In this document: one piece after another, positions 31,929-41,427 of the stretch
Layout: each line of letters begins with the position of its first letter
How positions within the stretch are numbered: the stretch's first letter is position 1
Assembly: GCF_015163075.1 (NCBI RefSeq)
Contig: NZ_JADDXU010000010.1
Coordinates: 296,631-360,630, forward strand
From: Streptomyces justiciae
GTDB lineage: Bacteria > Actinomycetota > Actinomycetes > Streptomycetales > Streptomycetaceae
Direction of reading: 5' to 3'
Length of the DNA: 64,000 nt
Program-made: the position numbers and the translations under genes
The notes under the pieces: generated by a model
The model's database searches: none
Told to the model about the DNA's origin: nothing
What the model saw: the letters and a program-made list of their open reading frames with translations, nothing else

Positions 31929-34259
31929 TCAGGCGGCTCGGTCGATCTGGGCGCGGATGGAGGCGTCGGTTATCTCGCCGTCCGCCGCCAGCAGCATCGT
32001 CTTGCTGAGGATCAGTGACAGGCGGTCGTCCTCGAACGGCAGGAAGACCTTTGCGGTGCCCCTGCTGCGTGACGGGACGATGCACAGGTAGGAGTCGTCG
32101 GGCTGCATGAGGATGTTGGCCGAGCCGAGGTGGATGCGGTAGGTGCGCAGGTCGCCTCGGACGGTCAGGAAGCGGTCGTCCAGTGTGCAGCGGTCCGCGA
32201 TCTTCAGGCGGGGCAGGATGCGGGTGAGGGCGTCGCGGCGGGCCTCGGCGGTCTCCGTGAGGTCGGCGAAGCCGGCGCGTTCCCAGTAGGCGCGGGCCGG
32301 GCCCTGCTCGGTCCAGTCGGGGTCCGCGGCGATGGAGGTCACGCCGACGAACAGGTCGACGTCGCGCATCGCCTCGCTGAAGACGAGCGGGGGCACCTCG
32401 GGCAGTGGAGCCTCCCGCCAGTGGCCGTCCAGCCTGTGGTCGAAGCGGACCCAGTCCGTCGAGGCCACCGGATTGTCGTCCGCCCAGTCCACGAAGGCGT
32501 GGAAGAAGCGGGCCCGCCAACGGCCCGACACCAGCACGCGCGTCGCTTCGTCGCCGTCGCCTCCGTCCCACGGGCCGAGCAGCCGGCTCGTCCAGCCCCG
32601 GGCCCGGAACAGCCCGCGCATCCTGCGGTAGTGGACGAGGTGGGCGGCGAAGCGGTTGGAGTGCAGGCGGGTCTCCTCCTCGGCCGGGGTGAGCCGGTAG
32701 ATCTCGCGGAACGCCTGCTTGAACGGCTGTCTCACCTGCCCGTCCACCAGCCGGTCACGCCACGCACGTACCGTCTCGGCGTCGGCGCGGATCGGGTGCC
32801 ACAGGCGTACGGAGGCGTCGTCGGGGGCGTCGGGGAAGTCGTCCGTCGCGGGCAGGAACGCCTGCCACTCGCCGGGCGTCGTCTCGATCTCCCAGATCAG
32901 CCTGCCCACGACCGTCCGGGCGAGCGGGTGCCCGGCCAGCTCCGTGCGCCACCAGCCGTAGGCGTGGACGGTGTCGACCGGCAGTCCGCCCTCCAACGCC
33001 CTCGCCAGCGTGGCCAGTTGGACGTCCACCCGCTTGACCAGCTCCCGCAGCTCCTTGACCAGGTCGGCGTGGTCACGGCGGACCGGTGCGGGCACGCCGC
33101 GCAGCGGGCGGCCGTCCGTCTCCCACGTCAGCTGGGCGGTCTCGGCGACCCTGACGACGGCCGCGTAGCCGTCGCCCGCCGGCCTGCGCAGGACACCCTC
33201 CTCGTCGAAGTCCAGCCTCGGCAGGCGCAGGGCCACCTCCGTGCGCTGGGCCAGCGCCGCCTCCACCTTCTTCAGCAGCTTGTCGAGCTGCTTGGGCACG
33301 CCCGCGTGCCGGGTGACCGAGCGAGCGGTACGGATCGCGGTGACCGCCTCCGGGGTCGGGAACTCCTTCGCCGCGCGGACCAGTTCGTACAGCAGCGCCT
33401 GCGACGGCACCGTCCTCGCCGCCGTCGGCGCGACCGCGATGCTGGGCAGCAACCGCGCGCACACCTCCGGCAGCCACTCCTCGTCCCGCAGCAGCGCCAC
33501 CCGCGCGGCCTGTCCGAGGACGGCGACCTCGCGTGCCGTGAATGCCTTGTCGGCCAGGTACGGGATCTCGCCGGACCGGATGCCGTCGGCCCGGTCGGCC
33601 GCCGCTTCCAGCGCGCGCCGGGCGAAGTCGACGTACACCGGCAGGTCGGCCAGCTGCTCCCACACGGCAGGCGTCGACTCCGGCTCGATGTACGTGTTGA
33701 CCAGGTCGAGCTCGGTCATCACGACTCGCTCCGCCAGGGAGAGCCTGGTGAGGACGTCCATCTCGTCCCTCGCGATGGACCCCTCTCCGAGCCGCTCCGC
33801 GACCGCGCGCAGTGTCGTGTCGTCCGCGAGTCCTGCGACCAGGAACAGCGCGTACGGGTGCGCGATGCTCTTCCTCGCCAACAGGCTCTCGGTCAGGGCC
33901 CGCGCGGGCTCCGACAGCTCGGGCCACGGGCCGACGCACCCCACCAACGCCGCCACCCCCGGCATCAGGTCGACCGCCCACTCGCTGTGCCGACTCCGCA
34001 CGACGAGCGCCGCGAACAGTCGACGACAGGCGTCGGGCGTGACACGCGGTCGCCGCTCGTCGGCCGCATGCCGCACCGCCATCGCTGTCCGCCAGGTCGC
34101 GGCTGTGACGTCGGTATGGTGCACCCGGTGGGCGTCCGGGAGCAGCTCACCGAGCTGTTCGTCGGTGAGTCCCGCCAGATCGGCGGACCGGACGTCCAGT
34201 TCGAAGGCAGGATCGATCAACGCCCGCGCCAAGTCGTCGTAGAGCATGCCAGGGATCAT
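31929..34259 (-). CDS. DUF4132-domain protein (MolR/YehI-like, function unknown)
   Basis: 776 residues from the ATG at 34257-34259; an in-frame TTG at 34277 and GTG at 34271 are alternatives and no start has a strong ribosome site. The N-terminal 400 residues are helical repeats without known motifs. The DUF4132 block is near residues 510-560: VRQPFKQAFREIYRLTPAEE, then TRLHSNRFAAHLVHYRRMRG. The C-terminal GDLRTYRIHLGSANILMQPD and DDSYLCIVPSRSR form the domain that usually follows DUF4132. E. coli members have been linked loosely to molybdate and WGR-type proteins but have no proven activity. It is a single gene, convergent with the CooC/small-protein operon (6 bp apart), with an alpha/beta hydrolase 56 bp upstream on the same strand. 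Confidence 0.8.
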   Translation of the reverse strand: MIPGMLYDDLARALIDPAFELDVRSADLAGLTDEQLGELLPDAHRVHHTDVTAATWRTAMAVRHAADERRPRVTPDACRRLFAALVVRSRHSEWAVDLMPGVAALVGCVGPWPELSEPARALTESLLARKSIAHPYALFLVAGLADDTTLRAVAERLGEGSIARDEMDVLTRLSLAERVVMTELDLVNTYIEPESTPAVWEQLADLPVYVDFARRALEAAADRADGIRSGEIPYLADKAFTAREVAVLGQAARVALLRDEEWLPEVCARLLPSIAVAPTAARTVPSQALLYELVRAAKEFPTPEAVTAIRTARSVTRHAGVPKQLDKLLKKVEAALAQRTEVALRLPRLDFDEEGVLRRPAGDGYAAVVRVAETAQLTWETDGRPLRGVPAPVRRDHADLVKELRELVKRVDVQLATLARALEGGLPVDTVHAYGWWRTELAGHPLARTVVGRLIWEIETTPGEWQAFLPATDDFPDAPDDASVRLWHPIRADAETVRAWRDRLVDGQVRQPFKQAFREIYRLTPAEEETRLHSNRFAAHLVHYRRMRGLFRARGWTSRLLGPWDGGDGDEATRVLVSGRWRARFFHAFVDWADDNPVASTDWVRFDHRLDGHWREAPLPEVPPLVFSEAMRDVDLFVGVTSIAADPDWTEQGPARAYWERAGFADLTETAEARRDALTRILPRLKIADRCTLDDRFLTVRGDLRTYRIHLGSANILMQPDDSYLCIVPSRSRGTAKVFLPFEDDRLSLILSKTMLLAADGEITDASIRAQIDRAA

Positions 34260-34314
34260 GACAGGCGGCACTGACAACGCGGCCTGCCATCCATCCCACG
34301 CTCAGCCTCCGCTC

Positions 34315-35157
34315 TCAGGCCCCCAGAAAGCCCTCCACCGCGCTCACAAAGCTGCCCGCGTCGTCCAGCCACGGAAAGTGCGCCGCCCCCGCCTGCACCA
34401 CCAACTCACCCTCCGCGAACAGCCCCGCATACTCCCCCATCGCCCGCGGCGGCGCGGCCACGTCCACCTCCCCCGCCAGCACCAGCACCCGCCCCTCGAA
34501 CCCCGCCAGCGCCGCCCGCGTCGCCTCCGGATCGAAGGCCCCCTCCGAGCCGTACACCGCCGCCGCCTCACCATTGCGCTGCTCCGCCTCGGCCGCCCGC
34601 ACGGCCCGCGCCTCCTCGTCCCAGCGCGCGAACCAGAACGGGGCGATGGCCTCCCAGTCGTCACCCGCCGCGCGCCCCTCGGTCACCGCCTCCAGCGCCG
34701 CGTACGCCGCGCCGAACCACTCCTCGTCCCGGCGCAGCCGCGCGGCCCCCAACCGGTCCTCGGCGGCGATGTCGATGCCGGCCGCGTACACGCTCGGCGT
34801 GATCAGGGCGAGGCGTGCGACCCGGTCGGGGTGGTGGGTCGTGTAGAGGGCCGCGAGGTTCGCGCCGGCGCTGTGCGCCAGCAGGTCCACCCGCTCCAGG
34901 CCCAGTTCCTTCCGCAGTGCCTCGGCGTCGTGCACCAGTCGGTCGCAGCGGTACGACGCCGGGTCCGTCGGCGTCGCCGAGTCGCCCGTGCCCCTCAGGT
35001 CCAGGCGGATCAGGGTGCGGTGGGCGGTGAGGCCGCCCAGGTCGCCGAGGTAGGCGGAGGCCTGCATGGGGCCGCCGGGGAGGCAGATCAGGGGCGGGCC
35101 GTCGCCGGTGGCGTGGTAGGCGAGGACGGTGCCGTCGGGGGCGTTGAAGGTAGGCAT
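34315..35157 (-). CDS. Alpha/beta hydrolase
   Basis: 280 residues from the ATG at 35155-35157 (AAAGGCTC ribosome site). ICLPGGPMQASAYLGDLGGL carries the HGGP-like oxyanion region as PGGP, as in proline iminopeptidase relatives. The nucleophile elbow is AHSAGAN with S96. The acid Asp is in LAGEVDVAAPP and the His in AAHFPW near residue 262. LDLRGTGDSATP is the family block after strand 4. The shape is close to the prolyl aminopeptidase/epoxide hydrolase group; substrate unknown. It lies between the DUF4132 gene and the NarK gene on the same strand, separated from the latter by a strong terminator. Confidence 0.88.
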   Translation of the reverse strand: MPTFNAPDGTVLAYHATGDGPPLICLPGGPMQASAYLGDLGGLTAHRTLIRLDLRGTGDSATPTDPASYRCDRLVHDAEALRKELGLERVDLLAHSAGANLAALYTTHHPDRVARLALITPSVYAAGIDIAAEDRLGAARLRRDEEWFGAAYAALEAVTEGRAAGDDWEAIAPFWFARWDEEARAVRAAEAEQRNGEAAAVYGSEGAFDPEATRAALAGFEGRVLVLAGEVDVAAPPRAMGEYAGLFAEGELVVQAGAAHFPWLDDAGSFVSAVEGFLGA

Positions 35158-35252
35158 GGGGTGAGCCTTTCAGCGGTCCTCACCTGCGGCAAAGCAATAA
35201 GCGCCTGGCCCGGCACGGCACCCTGGGGAATCCTCCGCCCCGGCAACCCCGA

Positions 35253-35283
35253 AGGGGCCGGGCGATCCATCCGCCCGGCCCCT
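35253..35283. terminator. Strong hairpin terminator after the narK-like gene
   Basis: AGGGGCCGGGCG (35253-35264) and CGCCCGGCCCCT (35272-35283) form a perfect 12-bp stem with a 7-nt loop. It lies 20 bp beyond the nitrate transporter stop (minus-strand direction), before the alpha/beta hydrolase gene. Confidence 0.75.
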
Positions 35284-35302
35284 CTCCGAGGTGTACGACC
35301 CC

Positions 35303-36721
35303 TCAGCTCGGCGACTCCGCCCCCTCACGCGCGTAGTACCACCAAGTCACCCCGATGCAGGTGACGTAGAAGGCCACGAAGCCCCACATCGCGCTGGTCA
35401 CCGCGAAGTTGGCGAACAGGGCCGGGATGAAGAAGAAGCCGTAGGCGGCGACGGCGGCGGTGAAGCCGGTGACCGCGCCCGCTTCCATCTCGGTCTGGCG
35501 GAGGGCCTTGGTGTACTCCGGGGTGCCCTTGGTCAGGCCCTTGAGGTGCTTGGTGCGGAAGATGACGGGGATCTGGCGGAACGTCGAGCCGTTGCCGATG
35601 CCGGAGAAGAAGAACGCGGCGAGGAAGCAGGCGAAGAAGCCCACGAAGTTGCCGCCGTCGCCGCCGCTCGGCAGGAAGTTGATCACGCCGATGATCGAGG
35701 CGGCCATGCCGACGAAGGAGAGGATCGTGACGCGGGCGCCGCCCAGCTTGTCGGCGATCCAGCCGCCGGCCCAGCGGGCGAGGGCGCCGAGGGCCGGGCC
35801 CATCCAGGCGTAGGTGGCGACGGAGTAGGCCGGGAAGGTGGTCTTGATCAGCATCGGCAGGGCGGCGGCGAAGCCGATGAAGGAGCCGAAGGTGCCGACG
35901 TAGAGCCAGGTCATCACCCAGGTGTGCTTGCGGCGGAAGATGACCTTCTGCTGGGCGAAGGACGTGGACGCGGTCTTGAGGTTGTTCTGGCCGAACCAGG
36001 CGACGGCGGCGAGGACAAGAAGGACCGGGACCCAGACGAAGGCCGCGTTCTGGAGGTACACCGTCTCGCCGGTCCTGGTGTTGGCCTGGCCGGAGCCGAT
36101 CGCGATGACCGAGCTGGTGATGACGATCGGGGTCAGCAGCTGGACGACGGAGACACCGAGGTTGCCGAGGCCGCCGTTGATGCCGGTGGCGTTGCCCTTC
36201 TCGCTCTTGGGGAAGAAGAAGCCGATGTTGGCGAGGGAGGAGGAGAAGTTGGCGCCGCCGATGCCGCACAGGGCGGCGATCGTGGCCATGGTGGTGAAGG
36301 ACGTGGCGGTGTCCTGGATCGCGTACCCCAGCCAGATCAGCGGGACGATCAGGACGACGGTGGACAGCGCGGTGAAGGTGCGCTGGCCGGTCCTCGGGCC
36401 CAGGAAGGTGTAGATGATCCGGGCCGTGCCGCCGGTCAGGCCGGGTATCGCGGTCAGCCAGAACAGCTGCGAGGTGGTGAAGGAGAAGCCGACGTCGGCG
36501 AGGTTGGTGGCGGTGACGCTCCACACCTGCCACACCACGAAGGCGACGAGCAGGGCCGGGACGGCGATCCAGAGGTTCCGCCGGGCGACCCGCTTCCCCA
36601 CGGAGTTCCAGAAGAGCTCGTTCTCGGGCTCCCAGTCGGTGATGTCCCGGCCGGGCCGGTACTGGGCGAGGTCGTACGACCGCCCGGCGACCGTGGTCGT
36701 CGCTTCATGTACGGCAGGCAT
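35303..36721 (-). CDS. narK: Nitrate/nitrite transporter, NarK family MFS
   Basis: 472 residues from the ATG at 36719-36721 (AGGAA 7 nt upstream); the frame is open 22 codons further but without a site. WNSVGKRVARRNLWIAVPAL starts the first helix region. GIGGANFSSSLANIGFFFP and KSEKGNATGINGGLGNLGVS are the nitrate signature, and the second signature is SGIGNGSTFRQIPVIFRT. The Arg residues that bind nitrate are in the expected positions (GTARIIYTF and NGSTFRQIP). Family role: uptake of nitrate or nitrite:nitrate exchange in respiration or assimilation. No nitrate reductase gene is in the window. A terminator (36790-36826) separates it from the glucosidase operon. Confidence 0.92.
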   Translation of the reverse strand: MPAVHEATTTVAGRSYDLAQYRPGRDITDWEPENELFWNSVGKRVARRNLWIAVPALLVAFVVWQVWSVTATNLADVGFSFTTSQLFWLTAIPGLTGGTARIIYTFLGPRTGQRTFTALSTVVLIVPLIWLGYAIQDTATSFTTMATIAALCGIGGANFSSSLANIGFFFPKSEKGNATGINGGLGNLGVSVVQLLTPIVITSSVIAIGSGQANTRTGETVYLQNAAFVWVPVLLVLAAVAWFGQNNLKTASTSFAQQKVIFRRKHTWVMTWLYVGTFGSFIGFAAALPMLIKTTFPAYSVATYAWMGPALGALARWAGGWIADKLGGARVTILSFVGMAASIIGVINFLPSGGDGGNFVGFFACFLAAFFFSGIGNGSTFRQIPVIFRTKHLKGLTKGTPEYTKALRQTEMEAGAVTGFTAAVAAYGFFFIPALFANFAVTSAMWGFVAFYVTCIGVTWWYYAREGAESPS

Positions 36722-36789
36722 GGCTGTTCCTGGTGGTGAGGAGGTTGTCCTTGCTTCTTCAGCCTCCTCTCGCGGCAAGGGGGACATCA

Positions 36790-36826
36790 GGGTCCTAGGG
36801 CGCGACCACGAACCGCCCTAGGACCC
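36790..36826. terminator. Hairpin terminator of the sugar ABC/beta-glucosidase operon
   Basis: GGGTCCTAGGGCG (36790-36802) and CGCCCTAGGACCC (36814-36826) are 13-bp perfect arms with an 11-nt loop, 34 bp after the beta-glucosidase stop in its direction of transcription and upstream of narK. Confidence 0.75.
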
Positions 36827-36859
36827 CGATGAGCAGGGACTTCCGGCCCCGTCCGCCGC

Positions 36860-38218
36860 TTATGCCGCGTGCCGCTCCCGTCCCCGGTGTGCCCGGATGA
36901 TCTCCGCGTACCGGTGGCCTGAGCCCTTGATCGTGCGGGTCTGGGTGCGGTAGTCGACGTGGACGAGTCCGAACCGCTTGTCGTAGCCGTAGGCCCACTC
37001 GAAGTTGTCGAGCAGCGACCAGGCGAAATAGCCGGCCAGCGGGGCGCCCTTGCGGGCGGCGGAGGCGCAGGCGGCGAGGTGCCGGGTCAGGTAGTCCTGC
37101 CGCTCGGGGTCGTCGATCGTGCCGTCGGGGCGTACGACGTCCGGGTAGGCCGAGCCGTTCTCGGTGACGTACAGCTTGCGGGCGCCGTAGTCGTCGGTGA
37201 GGCGGAGCAGCAGGGTCTCGATGCCGCTCGCGTCGATCTCCCAGTCCATGCCGGTGCGGGGGACGCCGGTCCGGCGGACGGAACGGACGTACGGGGCAGG
37301 ACCGTTGGGGTCGTCGGCGACGGTCTGCGGGAAGTAGTAGTTCAGGCCGAGCCAGTCGAGCGGGGTGGCGATGGTCTCCAAGTCGCCGGGTTTCTCGGGG
37401 AGTTCGACGCCGTACACCTCCCGCATGTCCGCCGGGAAGCCGCGGCCGTGGACCGGGTCCAGCCACCAGCGGTTGGTGTGGCCGTCCATGCGGCGGGCGG
37501 CTCGCAGGTCCTCCGGGCGGTCGGTGGCGGCGTGGACGGTAGAGAGGTTGTTGACGATGCCGACCTGGGCGCCGGGAGCGGCCGCGCGGATGGCCTGGGC
37601 GGCGAGGCCGTGGCCGAAGAGCAGGTGGTAGGAGGCCCGGACCGCCGCGGTGAGGTCGGTCCAGCCTGGGGCCATCGTCCCTTCCAGGTGGCCGATCCAC
37701 GCCGAGCACAGGGGCTCGTTGAGGGTGGTCCAGTGGTGCACCCGGTCACCCAGTCGCTCGGCCACGACCGAGGCGTACGAGGCGAAGTGCTCGGCGGTCT
37801 CGCGCTCGGGCCAGCCGCCGCGGTCCTGGAGGGCCTGGGGCAGATCCCAGTGGTAGAGGGTGACGGACGGGGTGATGCCGGCCGCCAGGAGTCCGTCGAT
37901 CAACTCGTCGTAGAACGCGAGGCCCTTGGGATTGACCGGACCGTCGCCGCCTGGCACGACCCTCGGCCAGGCGACGGACAACCGGTAGGCGTTGGCCCCC
38001 AGTTGACGCATCAGACCGATGTCCTCACGCCAGCGGTGGTAGTGGTCGCAGGCGATGTCGCCGGTGTCGCCGTTCGCCACCTTGCCGGGGGTGTGCGAGA
38101 AGGTGTCCCAGATCGACGGCGAACGGCCGTCCTCCGTCACGGCTCCCTCGATCTGGTAGGCGGCTGTGGCCGTGCCCCACAGGAAGTCGTGCGGGAGTGC
38201 GGCGAGATCGATGGTCAC
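36860..38218 (-). CDS. Family GH1 beta-glucosidase
   Basis: 452 residues from a GTG at 38216-38218 (GAAAGGA 5 nt upstream); a GTG at 38242 overlapping the permease stop (GTGA) is the alternative and adds 8 residues. PHDFLWGTATAAYQIEGAV is the GH1 N-terminal signature. The acid/base Glu is in HWTTLNEPLCSAW and the nucleophile Glu in KLYVTENGSAYPD. HWDLPQALQDRGGW, YYFPQTV and WSLLDNFEWAYGYDKRFGLV complete the -1 subsite. It has no signal peptide, so it is cytoplasmic and cleaves beta-linked disaccharides or oligosaccharides brought in by the ABC transporter upstream in the same operon. Confidence 0.93.
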   Translation of the reverse strand: MTIDLAALPHDFLWGTATAAYQIEGAVTEDGRSPSIWDTFSHTPGKVANGDTGDIACDHYHRWREDIGLMRQLGANAYRLSVAWPRVVPGGDGPVNPKGLAFYDELIDGLLAAGITPSVTLYHWDLPQALQDRGGWPERETAEHFASYASVVAERLGDRVHHWTTLNEPLCSAWIGHLEGTMAPGWTDLTAAVRASYHLLFGHGLAAQAIRAAAPGAQVGIVNNLSTVHAATDRPEDLRAARRMDGHTNRWWLDPVHGRGFPADMREVYGVELPEKPGDLETIATPLDWLGLNYYFPQTVADDPNGPAPYVRSVRRTGVPRTGMDWEIDASGIETLLLRLTDDYGARKLYVTENGSAYPDVVRPDGTIDDPERQDYLTRHLAACASAARKGAPLAGYFAWSLLDNFEWAYGYDKRFGLVHVDYRTQTRTIKGSGHRYAEIIRAHRGRERHAA

Positions 38219-38238
38219 GAAAGTCCTTTCAGGAGTGG

Positions 38239-39093
38239 TCACTTGACGGCGCCCGCCGTGAGCCCGGCGACGAGATAGCGCTGGAGGAGCAGGAAGCCGG
38301 CCACCACCGGGACGCTCACGACCAGCGAGGCGGCCATGATCTGGTTCCAGTACACGTCGTAGAGGGTGGAGTAGCCCTGGAGGCCGACGGCGAGGGTGCG
38401 GGTGGTGTCGTTGGTCATCACCGACGCGAACAGCACCTCGCCCCAGGCCGTCATGAACGCGTAGACGGTGACCGCGACGATGCCGGGGATCGCGGCCGGC
38501 ACGACGACCCGGAAGAGCGCGCCGAGCGGCCCGCAGCCGTCCACGAGCGCCGCCTCGTCCAGGTCGCGCGGCACCGAGTCGAAGTACCCGATGAGCATCC
38601 AGATCGAGAACGGCAGCGAGAAGGTGAGGTACGTCAGGATCAGCCCGCCGCGCGAGCCGAACAGGGCGATGCCGGTGGCGTTGCCGATATTGACGTAGAT
38701 CAGGAACAGCGGGAGCAGGAAGAGGATGCCGGGGAACATCTGCGTCGACAGGACGGTGATCGTGAAGACGCGCTTGCCGCGGAAGTCGTAGCGGCTCACG
38801 GCGTAGGCCGAGAAGACCGCGATGACCACCGAGCAGACGGCGGCCGCGCTCGCCACGATCAGGGAGTTCACGAAGTACCGGGCGAGCGGCACCGTCGACC
38901 AGATGTCGATGTACGGCTGGAAGGTCAACTCACTCGGTATCCAGCGGAACTTGCCGGTGACATCCGCGAGCGGCTTCAGCGAGCTGGAGATCATCACGTA
39001 CACCGGCAGCAGCACGAAGCCGGCCAGCAGGGTGAGGAAGACGAGCCGGGTCCACAGGAAGGACCGCGGGGGCGCCATGGGAGAACTAGGCAC
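38239..39093 (-). CDS. Sugar ABC transporter permease (MalG type)
   Basis: 284 residues. Six membrane segments, beginning LWTRLVFLTLLAGFVLLPVY. The EAA loop that contacts the ATPase is DEAALVDGCGPLGALFRVVV. The C-terminus AGLTAGAVK is the standard MalG ending. It overlaps the MalF-type gene by 8 bp and ends 20 bp before the beta-glucosidase start chosen here. As usual in Streptomyces sugar systems, no ATPase is encoded beside it; the shared MsiK-type ATPase located elsewhere presumably energises it. Confidence 0.92.
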   Translation of the reverse strand: MPSSPMAPPRSFLWTRLVFLTLLAGFVLLPVYVMISSSLKPLADVTGKFRWIPSELTFQPYIDIWSTVPLARYFVNSLIVASAAAVCSVVIAVFSAYAVSRYDFRGKRVFTITVLSTQMFPGILFLLPLFLIYVNIGNATGIALFGSRGGLILTYLTFSLPFSIWMLIGYFDSVPRDLDEAALVDGCGPLGALFRVVVPAAIPGIVAVTVYAFMTAWGEVLFASVMTNDTTRTLAVGLQGYSTLYDVYWNQIMAASLVVSVPVVAGFLLLQRYLVAGLTAGAVK

Positions 39094-40078
39094 GCGACGC
39101 CCTCCGTCCGCGCGAGGTGACGGCGAGATACACGCCCGTCACGAGGAGCAGGAACAGCAGCAGGAGCACGGACATGGCGGAGCCGGTGCCGAAGTTCCAG
39201 GTGACGAAGGAGGCTTGGTAGATGTGGACCGAGATGAGGTCCGCGGCCTCCGGCGCCGACTTGCCGAACAGGACGTACGGCGTGTTGAAGTCGTTGAACG
39301 TCCACAGGAACAGCACCAGGATCAGCACCTGGTTGACGGCGCCCAGTGACGGCAGGGTGATGCGGCGGATCTGCTGCCACATCCCGGCGCCGTCGAGGGC
39401 GGCGGCTTCGTACAACTCCCGTGGGATGTTCTGGAGTCCGGCCATGACGATGAGGAAGGCGAACGGCCAGCCCTTCCACACGGACACGACCAGCAGGGCG
39501 ATGAAGCTGTTGTCGCCGATGAGCCAGAAGGACGGCTTGTCGGTGAGGCCGAGCTGGTCGTGCAGGACGTGGTTCACCAGGCCGTTGTCGTGCTGGAACA
39601 TGAACACCCAGGTGATGACGGCCGCGTAGACCGGCAGGGCGTACGGCACCAGGAACAGGGCGCGCAGCAGGCCCCGGCCGCGGAAGGTGTCCTGCATGCA
39701 GATCGCGGCGGCGGTGCCGATCAGCCAGCACAGGCCGACCGAGAGCAGGGTGAAGGCGACCGTGACGAAGAAGGAGTGCAGCAGGGCCTCGCCGACGGGA
39801 GCGTCGAAGTCCACCGACATACGGAAGTTGTCGAGGCCGGCCCAGGGGGCGGCGCCCCAGTCGCGGATGTAGAACTGTGTGAGTTCCTTGAAGCTCATCA
39901 CGATGCCGATGACCATCGGCACGAGATGGACGAGGAGTTCGAGGATCAGGGCGGGCAGGAGGAGCAGGTAGGGCAGTCCGATGCGGCGGATGCGGCCGGG
40001 GACGCGGCGGCGCGGTCCGTGCGCCGCCTTGTCGCCCGACTCCCCTTTGCGCACCGGGAGTTCGACAGTGCTGGTCAT
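39086..40078 (-). CDS. Sugar ABC transporter permease (MalF type)
   Basis: 330 residues from the ATG at 40076-40078. A basic, Pro/Arg-rich N-tail precedes the first helix (GLPYLLLLPALILELLVHLV). ALFLVPYALPVYAAVITWVF and the EAA loop YEAAALDGAGMWQQIRRITL are typical MalF blocks. The start is 5 bp after the stop of the binding-protein gene, and its end overlaps the next permease by 8 bp. It forms the heterodimeric channel with the MalG-type partner. Confidence 0.92.
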   Translation of the reverse strand: MTSTVELPVRKGESGDKAAHGPRRRVPGRIRRIGLPYLLLLPALILELLVHLVPMVIGIVMSFKELTQFYIRDWGAAPWAGLDNFRMSVDFDAPVGEALLHSFFVTVAFTLLSVGLCWLIGTAAAICMQDTFRGRGLLRALFLVPYALPVYAAVITWVFMFQHDNGLVNHVLHDQLGLTDKPSFWLIGDNSFIALLVVSVWKGWPFAFLIVMAGLQNIPRELYEAAALDGAGMWQQIRRITLPSLGAVNQVLILVLFLWTFNDFNTPYVLFGKSAPEAADLISVHIYQASFVTWNFGTGSAMSVLLLLFLLLVTGVYLAVTSRGRRASRA

Positions 40079-40083
40079 CAGGG

Positions 40084-41400
40084 TCACGCCGCCGGCATCT
40101 GCGCCTGGGCCTTCTCCAGGGCCGCCTTCACCGACTCGGTCGTCACCGCGCGACCGGCGGCCGCGTCGGCGAACAGGCCCTTGATGGCCGTACCGACCGC
40201 CGTCTCGAACTGCGACTCGTCGGCGACCTGCGGGGCCGCGACCGCGCTGGTGGCGAGGGTGTTCTTCAGGACGCCGTTGGCGGGGGTGTTGAAGGCCGCG
40301 TCCGCCTGCGCGCCCTTGACCGGCGGGATGGAGCTGTAGGCGGTGTTGAGGATCTTCTGCTCGGCGTCGCTCGTCATGAACTTCACGAACTTCTTGGCGC
40401 CGTCGAGGTTGTCGGAGTTCTTGAAGACGGCCAGGTTGATGCCCATCACCATCGAGTTGACGCCGGTGCCGGTGCCGGGGGTGCCGGACTGCACGGGCAC
40501 CGGGGCGATGCCGAAGGAGTCCTCGCTCATGCCCTGGGACTTGAGGTTCGCGGACGCCGACTGCCACAGCAGCATCGCGGTCTTGCCCTTGGCGAAGTCG
40601 CTGACCGACTGGTTCTGCGCGTACTCGGCGTTGCCCGGCGCGATGACCTTGTCCTTGGCCATCAGGTCGACGAACTCCTTGACGCCGGCGACCGCCCCGT
40701 CGTTGGTGAAGTCGGGCTTGCCGTCGGCGGTGAAGAAGTCGCCGCCGTGCTGCTTGGCGAAGACGACCGCGTGGTGGATGTTCTCCGAGGGGTTCGCGCC
40801 CTCCACGCCGAGCGCCCACTTGCCGCCCTTGGACAGCTTCTTGCCGTCCTCGACGAACTCGGCCCAAGTGGTGGGCGGTTGGGCTATGCCCGCGTCGGCG
40901 AACATCTTCTTGTTGTAGTAGAGCGCGTACGCCATCGAGTACAGCGGTACCGCGGCCGGGTCCTTGCCCTCCGCGCCGGTGGAGCCGAGGGCGGAGTCGA
41001 CGAAGCGGTCCTTGCCGCCGATCGCCTCGAAGTTCTTCGCGTCCCACGGCAGCAGCGCGCCGGTGGCCTGGAGGGAGGCGCTCCAGGTGTTGCCGATGTT
41101 CAGGACGTCGGGGCCCTGGCCCGAAGTCGTCGCCGTGAGGATGCGGTTGAGGAGATCCGACCAGGGCACGACCTCCACCTTCACCTCGATGCCGGTCTGC
41201 TTCTTGAACTTGTCGAGTTCCGGCTGGAGGACCTTCTTGTCGATCTCGATGCTCGCCCCCTGGTTGGAGGCCCAGTAGGTGAGCGTCTTGGGTGAGTCGT
41301 TGGACCCGCCCTCGGTCGACGAACCGCCTCCGCAGGCCGACGCGGCCAGGGCGAGAGACATGGTGACGGCGCCTACGGCCGCGGCTCGGATGCTGCGCAT
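40084..41400 (-). CDS. ABC transporter sugar-binding lipoprotein (SBP family 1)
   Basis: 438 residues from the ATG at 41398-41400 (AGGAG 3 nt upstream, GAAGGG further up); a longer frame adds 11 residues without a signal. The signal peptide has the lipobox Cys in LALAASACGGGSS (about 23). TLTYWASNQGASIEIDKKVL and VEVVPWSDLLNRILTATTSG are the sugar-binding family 1 blocks, and VLNIGNTWSASLQATGALLP follows. It is first in the operon SBP-MalF-MalG-GH1, so it probably binds a beta-glycoside such as cello- or laminari-oligosaccharide. An inverted repeat upstream (41428-41454) may be the operator. Confidence 0.92.
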   Translation of the reverse strand: MRSIRAAAVGAVTMSLALAASACGGGSSTEGGSNDSPKTLTYWASNQGASIEIDKKVLQPELDKFKKQTGIEVKVEVVPWSDLLNRILTATTSGQGPDVLNIGNTWSASLQATGALLPWDAKNFEAIGGKDRFVDSALGSTGAEGKDPAAVPLYSMAYALYYNKKMFADAGIAQPPTTWAEFVEDGKKLSKGGKWALGVEGANPSENIHHAVVFAKQHGGDFFTADGKPDFTNDGAVAGVKEFVDLMAKDKVIAPGNAEYAQNQSVSDFAKGKTAMLLWQSASANLKSQGMSEDSFGIAPVPVQSGTPGTGTGVNSMVMGINLAVFKNSDNLDGAKKFVKFMTSDAEQKILNTAYSSIPPVKGAQADAAFNTPANGVLKNTLATSAVAAPQVADESQFETAVGTAIKGLFADAAAGRAVTTESVKAALEKAQAQMPAA

Positions 41401-41427
41401 GGCTCCTGGTGTCCCTTCAGGGAATGC

